NCBI RefSeq assembly: GCF_018139145.2
Contig: NC_059477.1
Location: 35,257,502 to 35,321,501 of the forward strand
Length of the DNA stretch: 64,000 nt
Direction: 5' to 3'
From: Gymnogyps californianus
Taxonomy: Eukaryota > Chordata > Aves > Accipitriformes > Cathartidae
Part shown: piece by piece, positions 12,101 to 24,200 of the stretch
Layout: each line of letters opens with the position of its first letter
Position numbering within the stretch: position 1 is the first letter of the stretch
Position numbers and translations under genes: made by a program
Notes under the pieces: model-generated
Seen by the model: the letters and a program-made list of their open reading frames with translations, nothing else
Told to the model about the DNA's origin: nothing
The model's database searches: none

Positions 12101-13290
12101 CCTATAGCTCCAGGGCTCTGTAAGAAGCTACATGCCTCTCAACCATTGCAAGAACTTCAGTGCCACTAACTCTGGCAAAGTCCAGTCTTGCAACAATCCT
12201 GCAACCCAGATGTTTTTACTCACTGTTCTTCAATAAGGAGTCAATTTCTTGTCCTTTTGATTAAAATAGTGAGAAAACATACAGCCTCTGACTATGAAAA
12301 GTTGTTATGCTTTCTTCCAAGTCTTAAACCACTACATTCTCCTGACCAACAAAATTGGAAAGAGAGGTAGAACTAAAGTATTCAGATAGAATCCCTATAT
12401 GAGGAGTATGTATACATTTTCAGATCAGAAACAGAAAAAAATCAGTCCTTATGATCAAAGCATGCAAAACCATAACTGCAAGCCTATATTATTTCTGAAT
12501 TTCATTCACAAAAAAAATGGCTCCCTAAATTATCAAAACATAACGTGACAGATTGTTTTGTTAAGATGTCTAAGAATTTTACAGGAATTAGGACAGAAAC
12601 CTCGTAGGAGAGGAGTTAACAGCTTCTTTCCAGTTTTGTTGGACAGGTGTCCAACTCATAAAAGCTACTTACAGTCCAAGTACAAAAACAGCTTTCTTTT
12701 GGAAAATATTGAAGGGTCACATTTTACTGAATTAACCATATCTTTAAATCAAAGTTATGTTTCTTCTCTGATTCTTTGCTCTTATGTTCATTATCGCGTT
12801 ACTTTAATCCACACTTACAAAAAAGGCAATATTTTTTCATTGACGTACCACAATGCAGTAATCAAACAAGTTTTAAGTTAAAATTCAGACTTTTCAGTGA
12901 ATCTTGTTTATGTGATGTGTTAACTCATGACATAAATACAGTTTTGTGCTTATTTTGATCAGACTTATACAGTAATCTGCTGCTTTTTTCACTCAGATGA
13001 AGAAGTAATAAATGCCATGAACGTGATATACAATCTATCCTTCAGGCAATTCCAGTAGTTCAATTGGATAATTACACAAAGCAATTCGCATCTTTTCAGC
13101 TAGAGTCAATAACAAACTGTGGAGTAAAGTCCTAGAAACACAAAAGCATTAACGTGGCTCGCAGCATCTTTGACCCTCTACACAGAGCAGAACAGAGGTG
13201 TGCCTGAACACATCCATAGAAATCTCCAAACCATTCAAAATGCTTGGAGCTCAAAAAATCAACCTTCAGATATATGGGTGACACTATGAA
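9151..13290. other. Unique DNA, no gene seen
   Basis: No exon, RNA gene or repeat family is recognised. Open frames of 60-107 codons (9835-10065, 10314-10538, 12558-12881) have no family features. The 10.2-10.7 kb part is slightly GC-richer than its surroundings but unassigned. The right end runs into the CR1 relic. Confidence 0.55.
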
Positions 13291-13776
13291 GACTCATGTA
13301 CTCCCTCCAGCGTGTTGGTGTCGTCAGCAAACTTGCTGACGGTGCACTCAATCCCACTGTCCATGTCACCAACAAAGACGTTAAACAGCACTGGTCCCAA
13401 TACCGACCCCTGAGGAACGCCACTCGTCACTGGTCTCTACTCGGACATTGAGCCGTTGACTGCAACTCTTTGAGTCCGACCATCCAGCCAATTCCTTATC
13501 CACCAAGTGGTCCATCTGTCAAATCTGTGTCTCTCCAATTTAGAGACGAGGATGTCATGCAGGACAGTGTCAAATGCTTTGCACAAGTCCAGGCAGATGA
13601 CGTCCGTTGCTCTTCCCTTATCCACCAAGGCTGTAAACCCGTCATAGAAGGCCACCAAATTTGTCAGGCACGATTTGCCCTTAATGAAGCCATGCTGGCT
13701 GTCACCAATCATCTCCTTATTTTCCATGTGCTTTAGCATAGTTTCCAGGAGGATCATAGTGCTTAATCTGCTTCTA
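13291..13776 (-). mobile_element. CR1 retrotransposon fragment, reverse transcriptase (ORF2) relic
   Basis: Read on the minus strand, this encodes part of the CR1 non-LTR retrotransposon reverse transcriptase, which copies CR1 RNA at the insertion site. The recognisable order is [20 protein letters not shown], then palm motif A as DLCKAFDTV (usual form DFSKAFDTV), the [12 protein letters not shown] block, [16 protein letters not shown], and the catalytic-site motif FADD (13320-13331). The frame is open for 106 codons (13437-13757), then a TAG at 13437-13439 replaces what is normally a Trp codon before RPVTSGVP. The frame continues beyond it without a shift to about 13295. Both ends are missing: no endonuclease upstream and no 3' UTR downstream. 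It is therefore an internal fragment of a dead copy. Few frame-breaking changes suggest moderate age. Confidence 0.93.
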
Positions 13777-14109
13777 CAGCACAGGAGAAGGGTACAGTCT
13801 CTGCTAAGACTGAGATGTAATCAGAATTTTTTTAGTTCCATTTGCTTCACAGATCATGTACAAGTTGCCCTATAACATAAGGCCTGTAGTGGGTAATCTA
13901 CTGTTCATGCCAGAGATAAAAACATGAAGATTGCCATATAAAATAATTGAAAACAAAGCATGACAGTGACTGTACCTTTTAGAATGTCTACTTTAAAATA
14001 TTACTTTATAGTATCAGATCCCTTTTCACACCCAATAATTTGTAATAAATTACTTTAATCACAGCAGCATTAACAACATGCCTAGGGCAGACAGGTAGAT
14101 ACACATATC

Positions 14110-14500
14110 TAATGGCCTAATTCATGTGGCAACTGATTGCAGAGAAGAAGGGGAATTTCATCAGCTCAGATTCTAATCAAAGAAAAGGTCAAGTTTCCTG
14201 TAGCTGTAAGTCAATTGTAGGAATGATTAAAGGTGCATCCACCTGCCTGGTAGGCGCTCCTAACCTCGCCCATCACAGCCCTCCCTGCAGCCTGGCTCCT
14301 CTCCTCATCCTCTAAGGGAATCAGGTGTCTGCCAGCAATTAGTCTTAATGAGCCAGTAGTACTTTCCTGAGAGAGATGTTGACAAGCCTAATTGCAGAAA
14401 GCAACTGTAGAGGCCCTGCCTGCCTGAGAGCGAGCTGTAACTCCTGATTTGCCAGGTAGTCTGCAAAGCTCATGCACAGTACAAGTGTACCTCCAAACAG
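14110..14500. promoter_or_regulatory. Candidate conserved non-coding element
   Basis: Compared with its surroundings this block has balanced base composition, few homopolymer runs and dense transcription-factor-like words: CAATTAG and CTTAATGAG near 14336-14352, CCTAATTGC near 14388-14396, and CACCTGCC near 14240. It matches no repeat family I know and has no credible open frame (the 63-codon frame at 14124-14315 has no features). This texture is typical of vertebrate developmental enhancers, but conservation was not measured. Alignment to chicken and turtle genomes is the deciding test. Confidence 0.3.
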
Positions 14501-14737
14501 TAAAATCAGCTGAGGATGCCAATCTTTTATAGACTTCCTGGAAACTCAAGGGCAGAGTTTTGATTCAGCACTTGGAAAATGGTAGATATCCTCAGCGTAG
14601 ACAGCTTTGTTCGTGTTTTGGGTATTGATGTCTGCTCCAAGTTTTGACTGACTTGCTCTCTCGTTAAAACAGTAATGTCTTCTGTGAAACCAACACCTTG
14701 CATTTTACTTTTGTAGACAGTTTGTGATGTAGGTACA

Positions 14738-14928
14738 TTAATTACACTGTAGTTACTCTGATTACAATATGGTTCTAATTTTGATGTCTGTAATTACTAC
14801 CACTTCATATAGCTAGAAGCTTAATTTAATGCCTGAATTACTTTTAATTACCTCTTAAGTTCCTTACTTTCATATTTGATACATGCAGTTACTGCAAAAT
14901 TCCACTATCAGAAGATTAACTTAATTAC
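14738..14928 (+). promoter_or_regulatory. Four spaced TAATTAC homeodomain-type sites
   Basis: TAATTAC occurs at 14739-14745, 14791-14797, 14845-14851 and 14922-14928, all in the same orientation, with an extra AATTAC at 14836-14841. The first three are 52 and 54 bases apart. TAATTA is the core bound by many homeodomain proteins. The spacing argues against a simple tandem duplication, because the sequences between the sites differ. Regulatory use is inference. Confidence 0.35.
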
Positions 14929-17068
14929 CTTATTTTCAAGTGAACTTTTATTCTTGGGCAATTCCTAGTGATCTGTGTGCTCACATCTTTAATTAGTCTC
15001 TAGCACATTATGCATTTCTGTGTTGAGAATGCACTACTTTAATTGCCTTCTTTTTGTATCTGGTAATCGCACACAGTTTTCAAGCTTCCTGGAGTTACAT
15101 GTGTGACATGGATGACGGATTCAGTTTTATACATAGTTCATCATATAACACAACCTGACTGAAAACCATCAGTAAAGCAGTGCAAAGATTTTATCAAGCT
15201 CGTATTTCCTGAGGTCTGTAAAGAGTATAGTCAAGAAATAAATCTCATACACACAGTTCCACCAACAGGTGCTTTGTGATGCTGTGCAGTTTTCTCATAA
15301 ATTTATAAACTCCATTAAAGTTCATTGGTCTTCATTGTACAAACGTATGGCTATTGTATCACAGAATCGCTCCAATAAGTTAAATGAAAAAAAGATCTGC
15401 TCCAACCTCAGGGGCCAAATCCATGTCTAACACACTTCTCTTGAGTGGACCTGATCACACCCACTGAGAGCTGTATTAGTTTCAAAACCAACAGGGTCAC
15501 CAGCAAGTATTAAATGAAGGTCCTTGCCATACCTCCAGAACAACAGATAGTTATCCTCCATTGCTACAACGACAGCAACCCCAATAGGTATCCTCGCAAA
15601 CCTGCATCATCATCATAATAATGATGTCATCCAGTCATCAGAAATTTTGAGCAGGTAACAGAATAATTAGATTTGAAACTCACTTGTTATCTTTCTGACT
15701 AGGAAAAGGACTATTATATCATTTTTGACTGGACACAAAATAATTTGGAGAAATTAATGCACTACAGGTTAAAATACTGTAGGCACCTTTGAATAGTTAG
15801 AAGCATTAGCTCATATTTAGTACAGTAAAATACTTTTCATTCATGGAATTTGGATTTACCTTGCAGTTTCTGAAAGCAGAATTTGACATCAAAAGACTAC
15901 AACAGATTGTAAAATGATCCAGGTCCTTCATGGTGAGGACTACTGGGTACTATGCATTTTTACTGTCTATACTATAGTAAGTTCCTGTTTCTTATGAGGC
16001 CCTAGAAACAAGCACAAGACATACAAATATTTTTCATACAGTGATTAAAATAAGCAGGAAAGCACAAAAATAGCTCATTTTTTCTAGTAGATTTTCTGAG
16101 ATGTATACAATTTTAAAATAAATGTCTAAATGCTGAATAGCGATCAACGTATCTAGTCTTGTCAGTTAACTGTTGTAAAAACTGAGATGAAATGCATTAG
16201 CCATTTTATGTGCATGTCTAGGTAACAACTTCTACTCCCAAGAGAGCAAGTGACTCGACGTAGGTAGAGGTTTTCTGTATGAGTTGTTCCATTGACTTTG
16301 GTAACGCTGTTCAAATGGGTAAAGTTAAGCACCATTTTAGAACTGAAGTTTCCTGAAAACTAGTACTAAGAGATACAATAACGTGCAATATAAAGAGGAA
16401 ATCAAACATTACAAGCCAATACAAAACCAAATGAGGTGGGCTTCTTTACGTAGAGAATACTCTTAATTCTGAATGAGGTCAACAGGAACAGCAAGTACTT
16501 CTCCCTTCAGAAAACCTGCTTAAACTTGTGAGACAGTAATATGCAGATAACATTTATGCTTAAAGAATGGAAAATCTCAGAAAAGCAACATTCTCAGTTC
16601 ATTTGTTTCCTTTTCTGTTTGGTGACCAGCATAATACGAGCACAGTGATGAAATGTGTCTGATGACAAATTCTGCTCAGCTATTCAAATCCCTTGCATAC
16701 AGCATTCCTGATAAGTTAAGGATCTAAAATTGTTTTACCAGTGTTAATGTGCAAGTTAATTGAAGGTCTTATATGAATCCATATACACTAGTGAAGATTG
16801 ATTAAAATAGCTGTATGAAAGGTACTCTAAGCCAATGCTCTTTTACGCTGTTGATTAGTTTCTTGATGAGATTCCAGAGAGAAAAGAAAGAAATTAAGTA
16901 AAGGGGCAAAATGGCATTGAAAAGAAAAATCCAATGATACAATTTAAGCACAAAAGCTCTTCTCCACAGTGCATACTGGCTCTTGCTCTGTGTCTATCTG
17001 TGTGTATACAGACATACATACACACCTATAGAGGCAGACAAAGCCCTTGTGGCTCTTCAGTCACCCTC

Positions 17069-17100
17069 CACATTTCATTCTTCTCACATTTCATTCTTCA
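17069..17100. repeat. 16-bp tandem duplication
   Basis: CACATTTCATTCTTCT is followed at once by a second copy differing only in the last base. Two copies only; a small slippage-type duplication. Confidence 0.9.
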
Positions 17101-18065
17101 GATATTACCAAAGCAAAGAGGGATGATGCCACAGGACACCAAGTGCTATAACTTTCTGTTCTGTTGATTTTTTGATACGTAGATTTTTAGACTGTTGATA
17201 TTCAGAAAGAGTTATTTAGTGCTACTAATCCATTGCATACAAACAACACCTTTTTCACATGCTAGATGTGTTCTGTGATACCAGAAATGTGGGCTTTTTA
17301 TAGGATTTGCAGGTTTTTTAAAAGTGCCCTGTTCTTTTTTGGGGGTGCCAACTATTTTTATTTTGTGGAAACTTTATGAAAGTATCAGTGTGATGGCAAG
17401 AGGGTAAAAAAGTGTCAAAACAATTCTCTGGCTTCATTTTTCAGCTTAATGTTAACCATCTAACCAACAGCTTGCATAGCTCATAATTGCACAGAATTTG
17501 TCTAATGTTTCTAATGCTTATTTGCTTGCTAGTTCAAATAATAACAACTTACATATTTGTAATTAAACTCTTGCCTAACAACCCTAATTTAATGTGGGAT
17601 AGCTAAAACATTAGTGGCCTCTCTGTCTGTATTGGGCTTTTTGTGTTTAAGACAGTCTGCTTCCTTATGAGAAAAAAAGGTATATTATTATAACTGGTCA
17701 AAGTTATATCCTGGATTCAGCTCTTCAGGTCTGAACCACTGAACTGATTTTTTTTTTCTTTAGAAGATGACAAAGGTGAGAAATGGATGTGGCATCAGGC
17801 ATAGGTTTTCTTTACAATAAATCCTGCCTATGCCAGTCTAAAAGAAATACTGATCTCTGCTTGAAGTTTCTGGGTCCTATTGTAAACAAATGGTAATAGA
17901 AGAAATAGAAAAGAAAGAGATTTGTAAAGGTGTTTAATTGCCCAGGTATCTGTGGAACCAGATTTCAAGTGTGATCCTTTCCATCAACTCTTATGTTTCT
18001 GTTCTCATTGGCAGTAGCTTGAGGAGTAAGAGAAACATCAGGACAGAGCAAATACGCTCTTTTAA

Positions 18066-18117
18066 AATATATACACATATACATGTACACACACAGCACA
18101 TGCACGCACACACACGC
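18066..18117. repeat. Imperfect (AC)n/(AT)n microsatellite
   Basis: The sequence alternates between AT- and CA-dinucleotide runs, with interruptions such as GCACATGCACG. It is an alternating purine-pyrimidine stretch. An open frame through it gives His/Thr-rich nonsense. Confidence 0.85.
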
Positions 18118-20089
18118 TTTGCTCATCAGTTCTGAATGATAACTTTTGTTTGCTTGTATATGTAGAAATATTGTAGAAATAAGTAAGTACCAACAGTCAC
18201 TGTTGAGACCTGTACCATTTTTTTTTAACAGAGCTAAATTTCAAATATATTTACATAGCTGATTCAGATCATCTTTTGTGGGGCTTTTTACTGGATATAA
18301 GCCTCACAGTCTACTGAAAAATAATCAGTGTGGGACCTTAAAACACACATAGGATTAGGCTAAAAAAAAAAATTCACAAAACTATGTATCCCAAATTATC
18401 TCTCAGCATTTCATTAGCTTAATGGAGAACATTAAACACATAGTATTAATGGAAAAGCTAATTTATTTGCAGGAGTATAGTTATCATGAAAACATTTCCC
18501 GCATTTTTAATGTAGTATGGTATTTTTAATTAGGTTTAAATCTTTAACTATGTTCCACAAATCCTTTTACTTATGCAGCCCATGAATTTTTAAATTAGAT
18601 TTGATTTTTTTAGTTAACTACTTTCTGCAAACCTTATTAATATTCAAATTAAATTCAGGAAATGAATAAAGATACTGACTCAAAATGATGCATTTTGTTT
18701 GATACTACCTTGCCATCCAACATTTTCTGAAGGATACATACCAATTTTTAAATCTCTAAACACCACAAAAGGCTGTTCGAGATATTCTTACATAAGCAGA
18801 TGAGAGGTGGTTTTCCAATCCACTTAACAAAAATGAATTGAGAAAGGAATCCCTGTATGGTTGTTCCATACAGCACACCACTGCATGATTTTTTTTGCAA
18901 AGTTTGTAACTTAAAATTCAGAAGATGCTGCTTGCTAAAAGGACAGATTTTTCACCTTTTCACATGGTGAGTAGTACATTGACTACTGAGCTTCCAAATG
19001 ATTGTTCACATGCTTTATCTATGTCATTGAGCATTTGGAAGTATCAGACAATGTTTACAAAGAAGCACGTGCGCAATCTTCAGAATGAAGTTTTCCCTTT
19101 GCAAATAGATCCATTTTCTTGTAGGTAAGTCCCACTGAAATAAACTGTGTTTACCTCTCCAAGATCACACTGCTGTTTCATATCATCTGACAAATATTTA
19201 TGTGAAATCAATTAAACAGGAAAAAAGAAGGTGTTTCCAGTTTTAGGGGAGAAAATATTTCATCAGCAATCTAACTGAATCTAGTCCTGACCTTATTATA
19301 CTCCAACAGGTTTATGTAAATAAAATATTGTAGTTATTTTTGTTGAGGGCCGATTAAAAAACACTTCCTTACTCTACAAAATAATTAAAAGGGAAATTTT
19401 TCTTTTTTTTAATTGAAATTTTCAATTCTTCACAATAGATTTTTGAAATAAAAACAAGTGACCGTTTGCATTTTGTTCTGATTGTAATCAAATACCTTCT
19501 GTTTTGTATCATCAAAAATTGATGTGAAAAATAAAAATGTCATTATTTCCCATAAAAGTTAAAATCACCTTTCTTGTGAAAAATTCCATTTTTTACTAAA
19601 ACGTTTTAATGAGAAAATTTTTGCTTTATATATTTAGATAAGCAATCACTTTTCTTTAAATACATGACTAAAAGTACTTGATTGTCCCTCTCTGAATAGT
19701 CTTCTGTCAGCAACTATTTCAATTTGCTACTTTTTAAAGTACCACCTGAGATTTTCTTAACTCAGTGACAGATGGAGTTACAGTTTTGATGCTAAAAATG
19801 TCAGAATTCATGGTATCATTTTAAAATGTAGCAAACTTACAGGCAGATGGACATGGTTTATTTTCCACATCAATCAGATAATGTTTGAATGTGTATGGAA
19901 CTTGGCCACTTTCAGCTACTGGAGATTATCTGGAAGAGAAGTAAATATATTATATTCTGGTTTAATGTAAATTACTGAATTTCTCTTTTCTCTGTGACTA
20001 AAATGTCATCTGTTTTCTTGCAAATACAGGAGACCGTACCTTCAGAGCCTTCACACTTCTTAATGGTCATGTCTACATAGAGAAATACT

Positions 20090-20450
20090 GACTTTTTCAG
20101 ATATGCATTTTCAGTTACCATTCCACATTTCTTATTTGACAGACCAACATGACAATGCTAAACTCAAGAGGTAATTACAGAGCGACAAGTTTCATGATTG
20201 AAGTAAGTGCTGGTTTATCCAATTATTTCCACGGCCATGTTAGGCTTATATTATATTTCCAAAACACATCAAATTGTGCTGTTTGCTCTCCTGTTACACT
20301 CAGGCATATGCTAATTCACCAATCTTTTCTCTCTCTCCGTCTCCCACCTGATGAGATGGCTTACATGATATATTTATCAGGCTAAAGAATCTTGTTTTAG
20401 ATAATTTAACATAATGAAGCCTGGTTGCACGCTAGTTTATCATTAGGGTT
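20090..20450. promoter_or_regulatory. Candidate conserved enhancer-like element
   Basis: The block has few homopolymers and many factor-like words: GGTAATTACAG near 20170, CCAATTATTTCC near 20219, CATATGCTAAT near 20305 (ATGCTAAT resembles a POU octamer) and CTAATTCACC just after it. No repeat family matches and the 78-codon frame across it (20149-20385) has no protein features. It runs directly into the palindrome cluster at 20463. I read it as a likely deeply conserved regulatory element, from texture only. Confidence 0.4.
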
Positions 20451-20462
20451 CCACCTTACCAA

Positions 20463-20603
20463 TGATGTATCACACTGCAAAAAATTCAGATGGTTCAAGG
20501 TAATGATGCATTTTGTTGATACATCAATTCAGAGTAATGATTAATTCATTGATATATCATCAGAAGAGCATTACATTGGTAATATATTACACTTAATATA
20601 TTA
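20463..20603. promoter_or_regulatory. Cluster of five 10-bp half-site palindromes
   Basis: Five sites fit the form TRAT-NN-ATYA: TGATGTATCA (20463-20472), TGATACATCA (20517-20526, the exact reverse complement of the first), TGATATATCA (20540-20549), TAATATATTA (20580-20589) and TAATATATTA (20594-20603). Inverted TAAT half-sites with a 2-bp spacer match the P2-type site described for paired-class homeodomain dimers; TGAT half-sites are used by TALE and some other homeodomain proteins. The DNA between the sites is not repeated, so this is not an ordinary tandem array. Binding by any given protein is inference. Confidence 0.5.
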
Positions 20604-21003
20604 TTGTAACAATATGTCCTTAATGATACTCTGAACATTAATGTCAGTGCACCATCAGTTGAGAGGTTTAGAATGCAAAAACCCACACTTGAAGTCATCA
20701 CAGAAAACAATTTTAAAGATGCAGCTATCTCCTTAAATGTCTTAATATCTGTTCTTCAAAGAGAAAACACAGAAAAGAAATTCTGCATTTAATTCCTATA
20801 GCTTGCTGTAGACTGCAAGGAATGAGTAATTCCTCTACATAACAATTAGAGACTGTCTCTAGTGTCAACATGGATTAGCCAGAAGAAATTATTTATTTGC
20901 CAGTTTTGTTTTTTAAAGTGCATGTTTTAAGTATCTGATCATACACCCATTACTGTGCTATTCCACCTCTAAAGGTCAAGTGAAGTTTTTCACAGATCTC
21001 AGA

Positions 21004-21242
21004 ACAGAATCATAAAATCATTTAGGTTGGAGAAGACCTTTAAGATCATCGAATCCAACTGTAAACCTAACACTGCCAAGTCCACCACTAAACCATGTCC
21101 CTAAGTGCCACATCTACACGTCTTTTAAATACCTCCAGGGATGGTGACTCCACCACTTCCCTGGGCAGCCTGTTCCAATGCTTGACAACCCTTTCAGTGA
21201 AGAAATTTTTCCTAACATCCAATCTAAACCTCCCCTGGTGCA
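21004..21242 (-). mobile_element. CR1 3' end fragment
   Basis: On the minus strand this reads as the 3' part of a CR1 element: GGTTTAGATTGGATGTTAGG, then CAGGCTGCCCAGGG near 21164-21177, then GGAGTCACCATCCCTGG, ending in CTTCTCCAACCTAAATG and a short terminal 8-mer repeat (ATGATTTT, ATGATTCT) at 21004-21020. The 5' side is truncated at about 21242, the usual outcome of incomplete target-primed reverse transcription. Divergence from the common avian CR1 form is low to moderate. The 64-codon open frame at 21095-21289 lies mostly inside the element and is not a gene. Confidence 0.95.
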
Positions 21243-24200
21243 TGGGGTCAGGGGCTATGTATTTATTACCAAATGGAACAGTACATTAGAGAGAAACCGC
21301 AACAGCAAGATATATTCAGATAAATTCATCTTGGAAAACGAATGCACATTTTTAAAAGCCAAACAGCAAGTGACCAAAAAATGTCCAGGATGTTTGTGAG
21401 TCTAAACTGAATGTCTTTTGAGAAGATATGCTTAGGTGGGTGAGAGGGGAAGGATATTCAGTTAAACAGGGTGAAATGTAATAGTTTGTGACATACTGAA
21501 GCTCAGATGAGATGATCAAAGAGGACAGTTTGGACTCCATCACCACAAACATGTAAGTGCTCACCTCGAAGTGAGGTCAGGAGGAGTTAAGAGATCATCT
21601 GGAAGGCAGCATAAAGCCACTTTCTTCCAAGTTAAAAACAGTCTCCTAAGAGTAGCCGTGGACAAGGTGCCACGAGCAAAGAAAAGATCCAGAGGAGAAC
21701 AAGAACAACAAATGGGTGTTGAGGGTCTATTTGGGGAAAATAGTGGAAAATTGATAATAAATTTGTGAGAGGAAATAAGATGAAGAGAACTGGAGAAAGT
21801 GAAATCTTCAAGATGCACAGAAGCAAAAGTAGGGTTTAAAATAAATAAGCTCTTTGAACTGATGGCAAATGCTAGGGTTGAAAAGTCCCATCCTAGCAGT
21901 AAGGGAGAGCAAATGAGAAGGTAGTATGCTTTATATCCTCTTCATGATCTAGGAGAATTTGTATACAACTTTCACCTCGGTGACATAGGTAGCTACTCCT
22001 AATTAGTGTAAAGATGAAAAAAAAACAGATTAAAAAATATTTTAAAACACCACAAAAAACCCTATCCACGTGCCTTGTTACATTTTTGAAGTTACTATTT
22101 TACTTTAAAGGTAACTGCATAGTTAATGAAACTAAAATGACAACTTCCATGTAATCGTGTAATAAGTTCTTCCCCCTGCCCTCATCAAAACACAACCCGT
22201 GCCATGATCAGTCATCATCTAAGGTCTGGTCCAATTCTGCTTTAAGTCCTTCACTGACAATCACATAACAAGAGGCACCCATGGTTACTAGCATCCTCTT
22301 CAAACGTATCTCTCTTTGCTGCAATACATGCTTTTTCTGTTCTTGTCTCACGCTTTCCTTTCTTAGAATTTCCTCATCTTTTCTCTATTTTTCCTTCTGT
22401 GTCACATTCCATTATCTCCATGATCTTCACATACGACCAGATCCAAATACCAAATCAATGGAAAGTCCAGCACTTGCACATTAGGATACATTACAACATC
22501 CATCTTTAGTCTTTATACTCTCTGCATCAACTTTATTTCTCCAGTCTATTGAGGAAGACTATTAACAAACTTTTCTAAGTCTGACCTCTTGGTTTTTCTG
22601 AAAGAAATGAAGTTTTCTAAGTCATGCAATAATTTTCTGATGAGAAATTAAAACTGCATCATGTGTTTGCAGAGCTAAGTAAACAAGTCAGAGGGACAGA
22701 TGAGTTTGTGTAACAAGGCGGGGCTCCCACACATGAACGACTTCATGCCAGGTTACACCACTGGAGGTACCAGCGGATGGCAAAAATCTTACCTGGCAAA
22801 CTCCCTGCCTCTTTGCAGCTGATTGGGCATATCAAATAACCCTGTCTTTCAAAAGGATCTACAGGACTAAGAAGGATTTGAAAACATCTGAAATTTTGGT
22901 CCCTGTGACAGAGGAGATGAAGAACACACTTTATAACCGCAGTGTAACTGCACTATAGAAGGGAGAACTGTTTTTAAAAAGGACATAAGAAGCCTTTAGA
23001 ACACAAGGAAAAGCCATTAAGCCAGCAAAGTTCAATTTCTTCTCTTCTACGCTACGAACATCTCTCTTTCCTGAATGACCCCACTGTTTTTGTGTGCAAT
23101 CTTGCTGGCTAGAAAGTAGTGCATTTGTAACTTTTAAAATATAATCTCCATAAATGCTTCATTATCCTATTATCTGCATTAGGCTGGAAACACTAACTTG
23201 AAAAGACATTACTTATAACATTTAAGATGTCATATAACTTAACTGAGCTTTCCTAAACTGACTACATTTTGTAGCCTCCACTAACACACACTTCCTTTCT
23301 TCTTTTCAAAATCTGGGATCAGTGTAATTACCTCTCTTTCCATTTTTCAAGTACTACAAGATATTTTTGTAATATGGTGATATATTCTAAAGTGAACTTC
23401 TACCAGAGACAGCTAATCCCATAATTAAACCTATGTTCTTCCCTTTCAATTGCATGTTCTAGAATTATACTTGCTTTGTTTAAGTAGATCTCCCTTTCTG
23501 AGCTTTTAAAAAAAAATTCCTGTCTTTTGTTTTACACTAAGTTTGATTTCATTTTTTTAATATTACTTGTTTTCCAATGAATGGGCTAAGCTAATAACAG
23601 AATTACAATGATTTCACATGGTTATCAGAATACTTACAATATTTAGAATAAAATACCTGTCCTTTACATCACTTATTATAGAAAAAACTTGTATTTTTAA
23701 TACTATCTCATGTGACATATAATTTCTTTTCCTTGAAAATGTAGAGTCCAGTACAGAAAAAAATATTTACATGCTTCATTTTACACACTATTATTAAATG
23801 CGGCTAGAAAAGTTGCAATTAAACCATGGAATCTTCTGAAACATTTTGATAAGACAGTTTTTGCTAAAACCACAAGTTCTGTAGTTTTAACAAGATGACA
23901 ATAGTGATGAGGCCAGAAGGCAAAATCAGTATCTACATAAAACTGTTCTTGACCTACAAAATTGCTTTATTACTTGAGTGCAGCTACTGAATGAATAAAA
24001 TGTCCTTTTCTCTGATTCCCTGTGCAGGTATACATATTTATATATAAATCAGTACTTGCACATGCTTAAAAATATATTGTTTTATATATATATATAAAAT
24101 AGTCATTTCAGTGTACATATAAATGCATGTGTATATACACACACATTACATATATATATATACACATATATATCACATGTTTTATATGTAAGCACCTGCC

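Larger units (their letters stand above)
13777..21003. other. Gene-free DNA with candidate regulatory blocks and short repeats
   Basis: No coding exon is recognised. Entries of interest inside it are listed separately: a candidate conserved block (14110-14500), a TAATTAC cluster (14738-14928), short tandem repeats (17069-17100, 18066-18117), a candidate enhancer (20090-20450) and a palindrome cluster (20463-20603). The remainder, including 15-20 kb, is AT-rich unique DNA; the open frames there (60-78 codons) look random. The block 18400-18560 contains several TTAATGG/CATTAG words but is otherwise unassigned. Confidence 0.55.

Noticed and set aside
15361..15440. Possible CR1 3' end (CACAGAATC... 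CTCCAACCTCAGGGGCC)
   Set aside because: Only two short words resemble CR1 and their spacing is wrong; the expected core is missing.
21095..21399. Open frames over and beyond the CR1 3' end
   Set aside because: They start inside the repeat and show no family features.
24028..24190. CRISPR-like or satellite array
   Set aside because: Only dinucleotide runs; no repeat-spacer structure, and the sequence is vertebrate.
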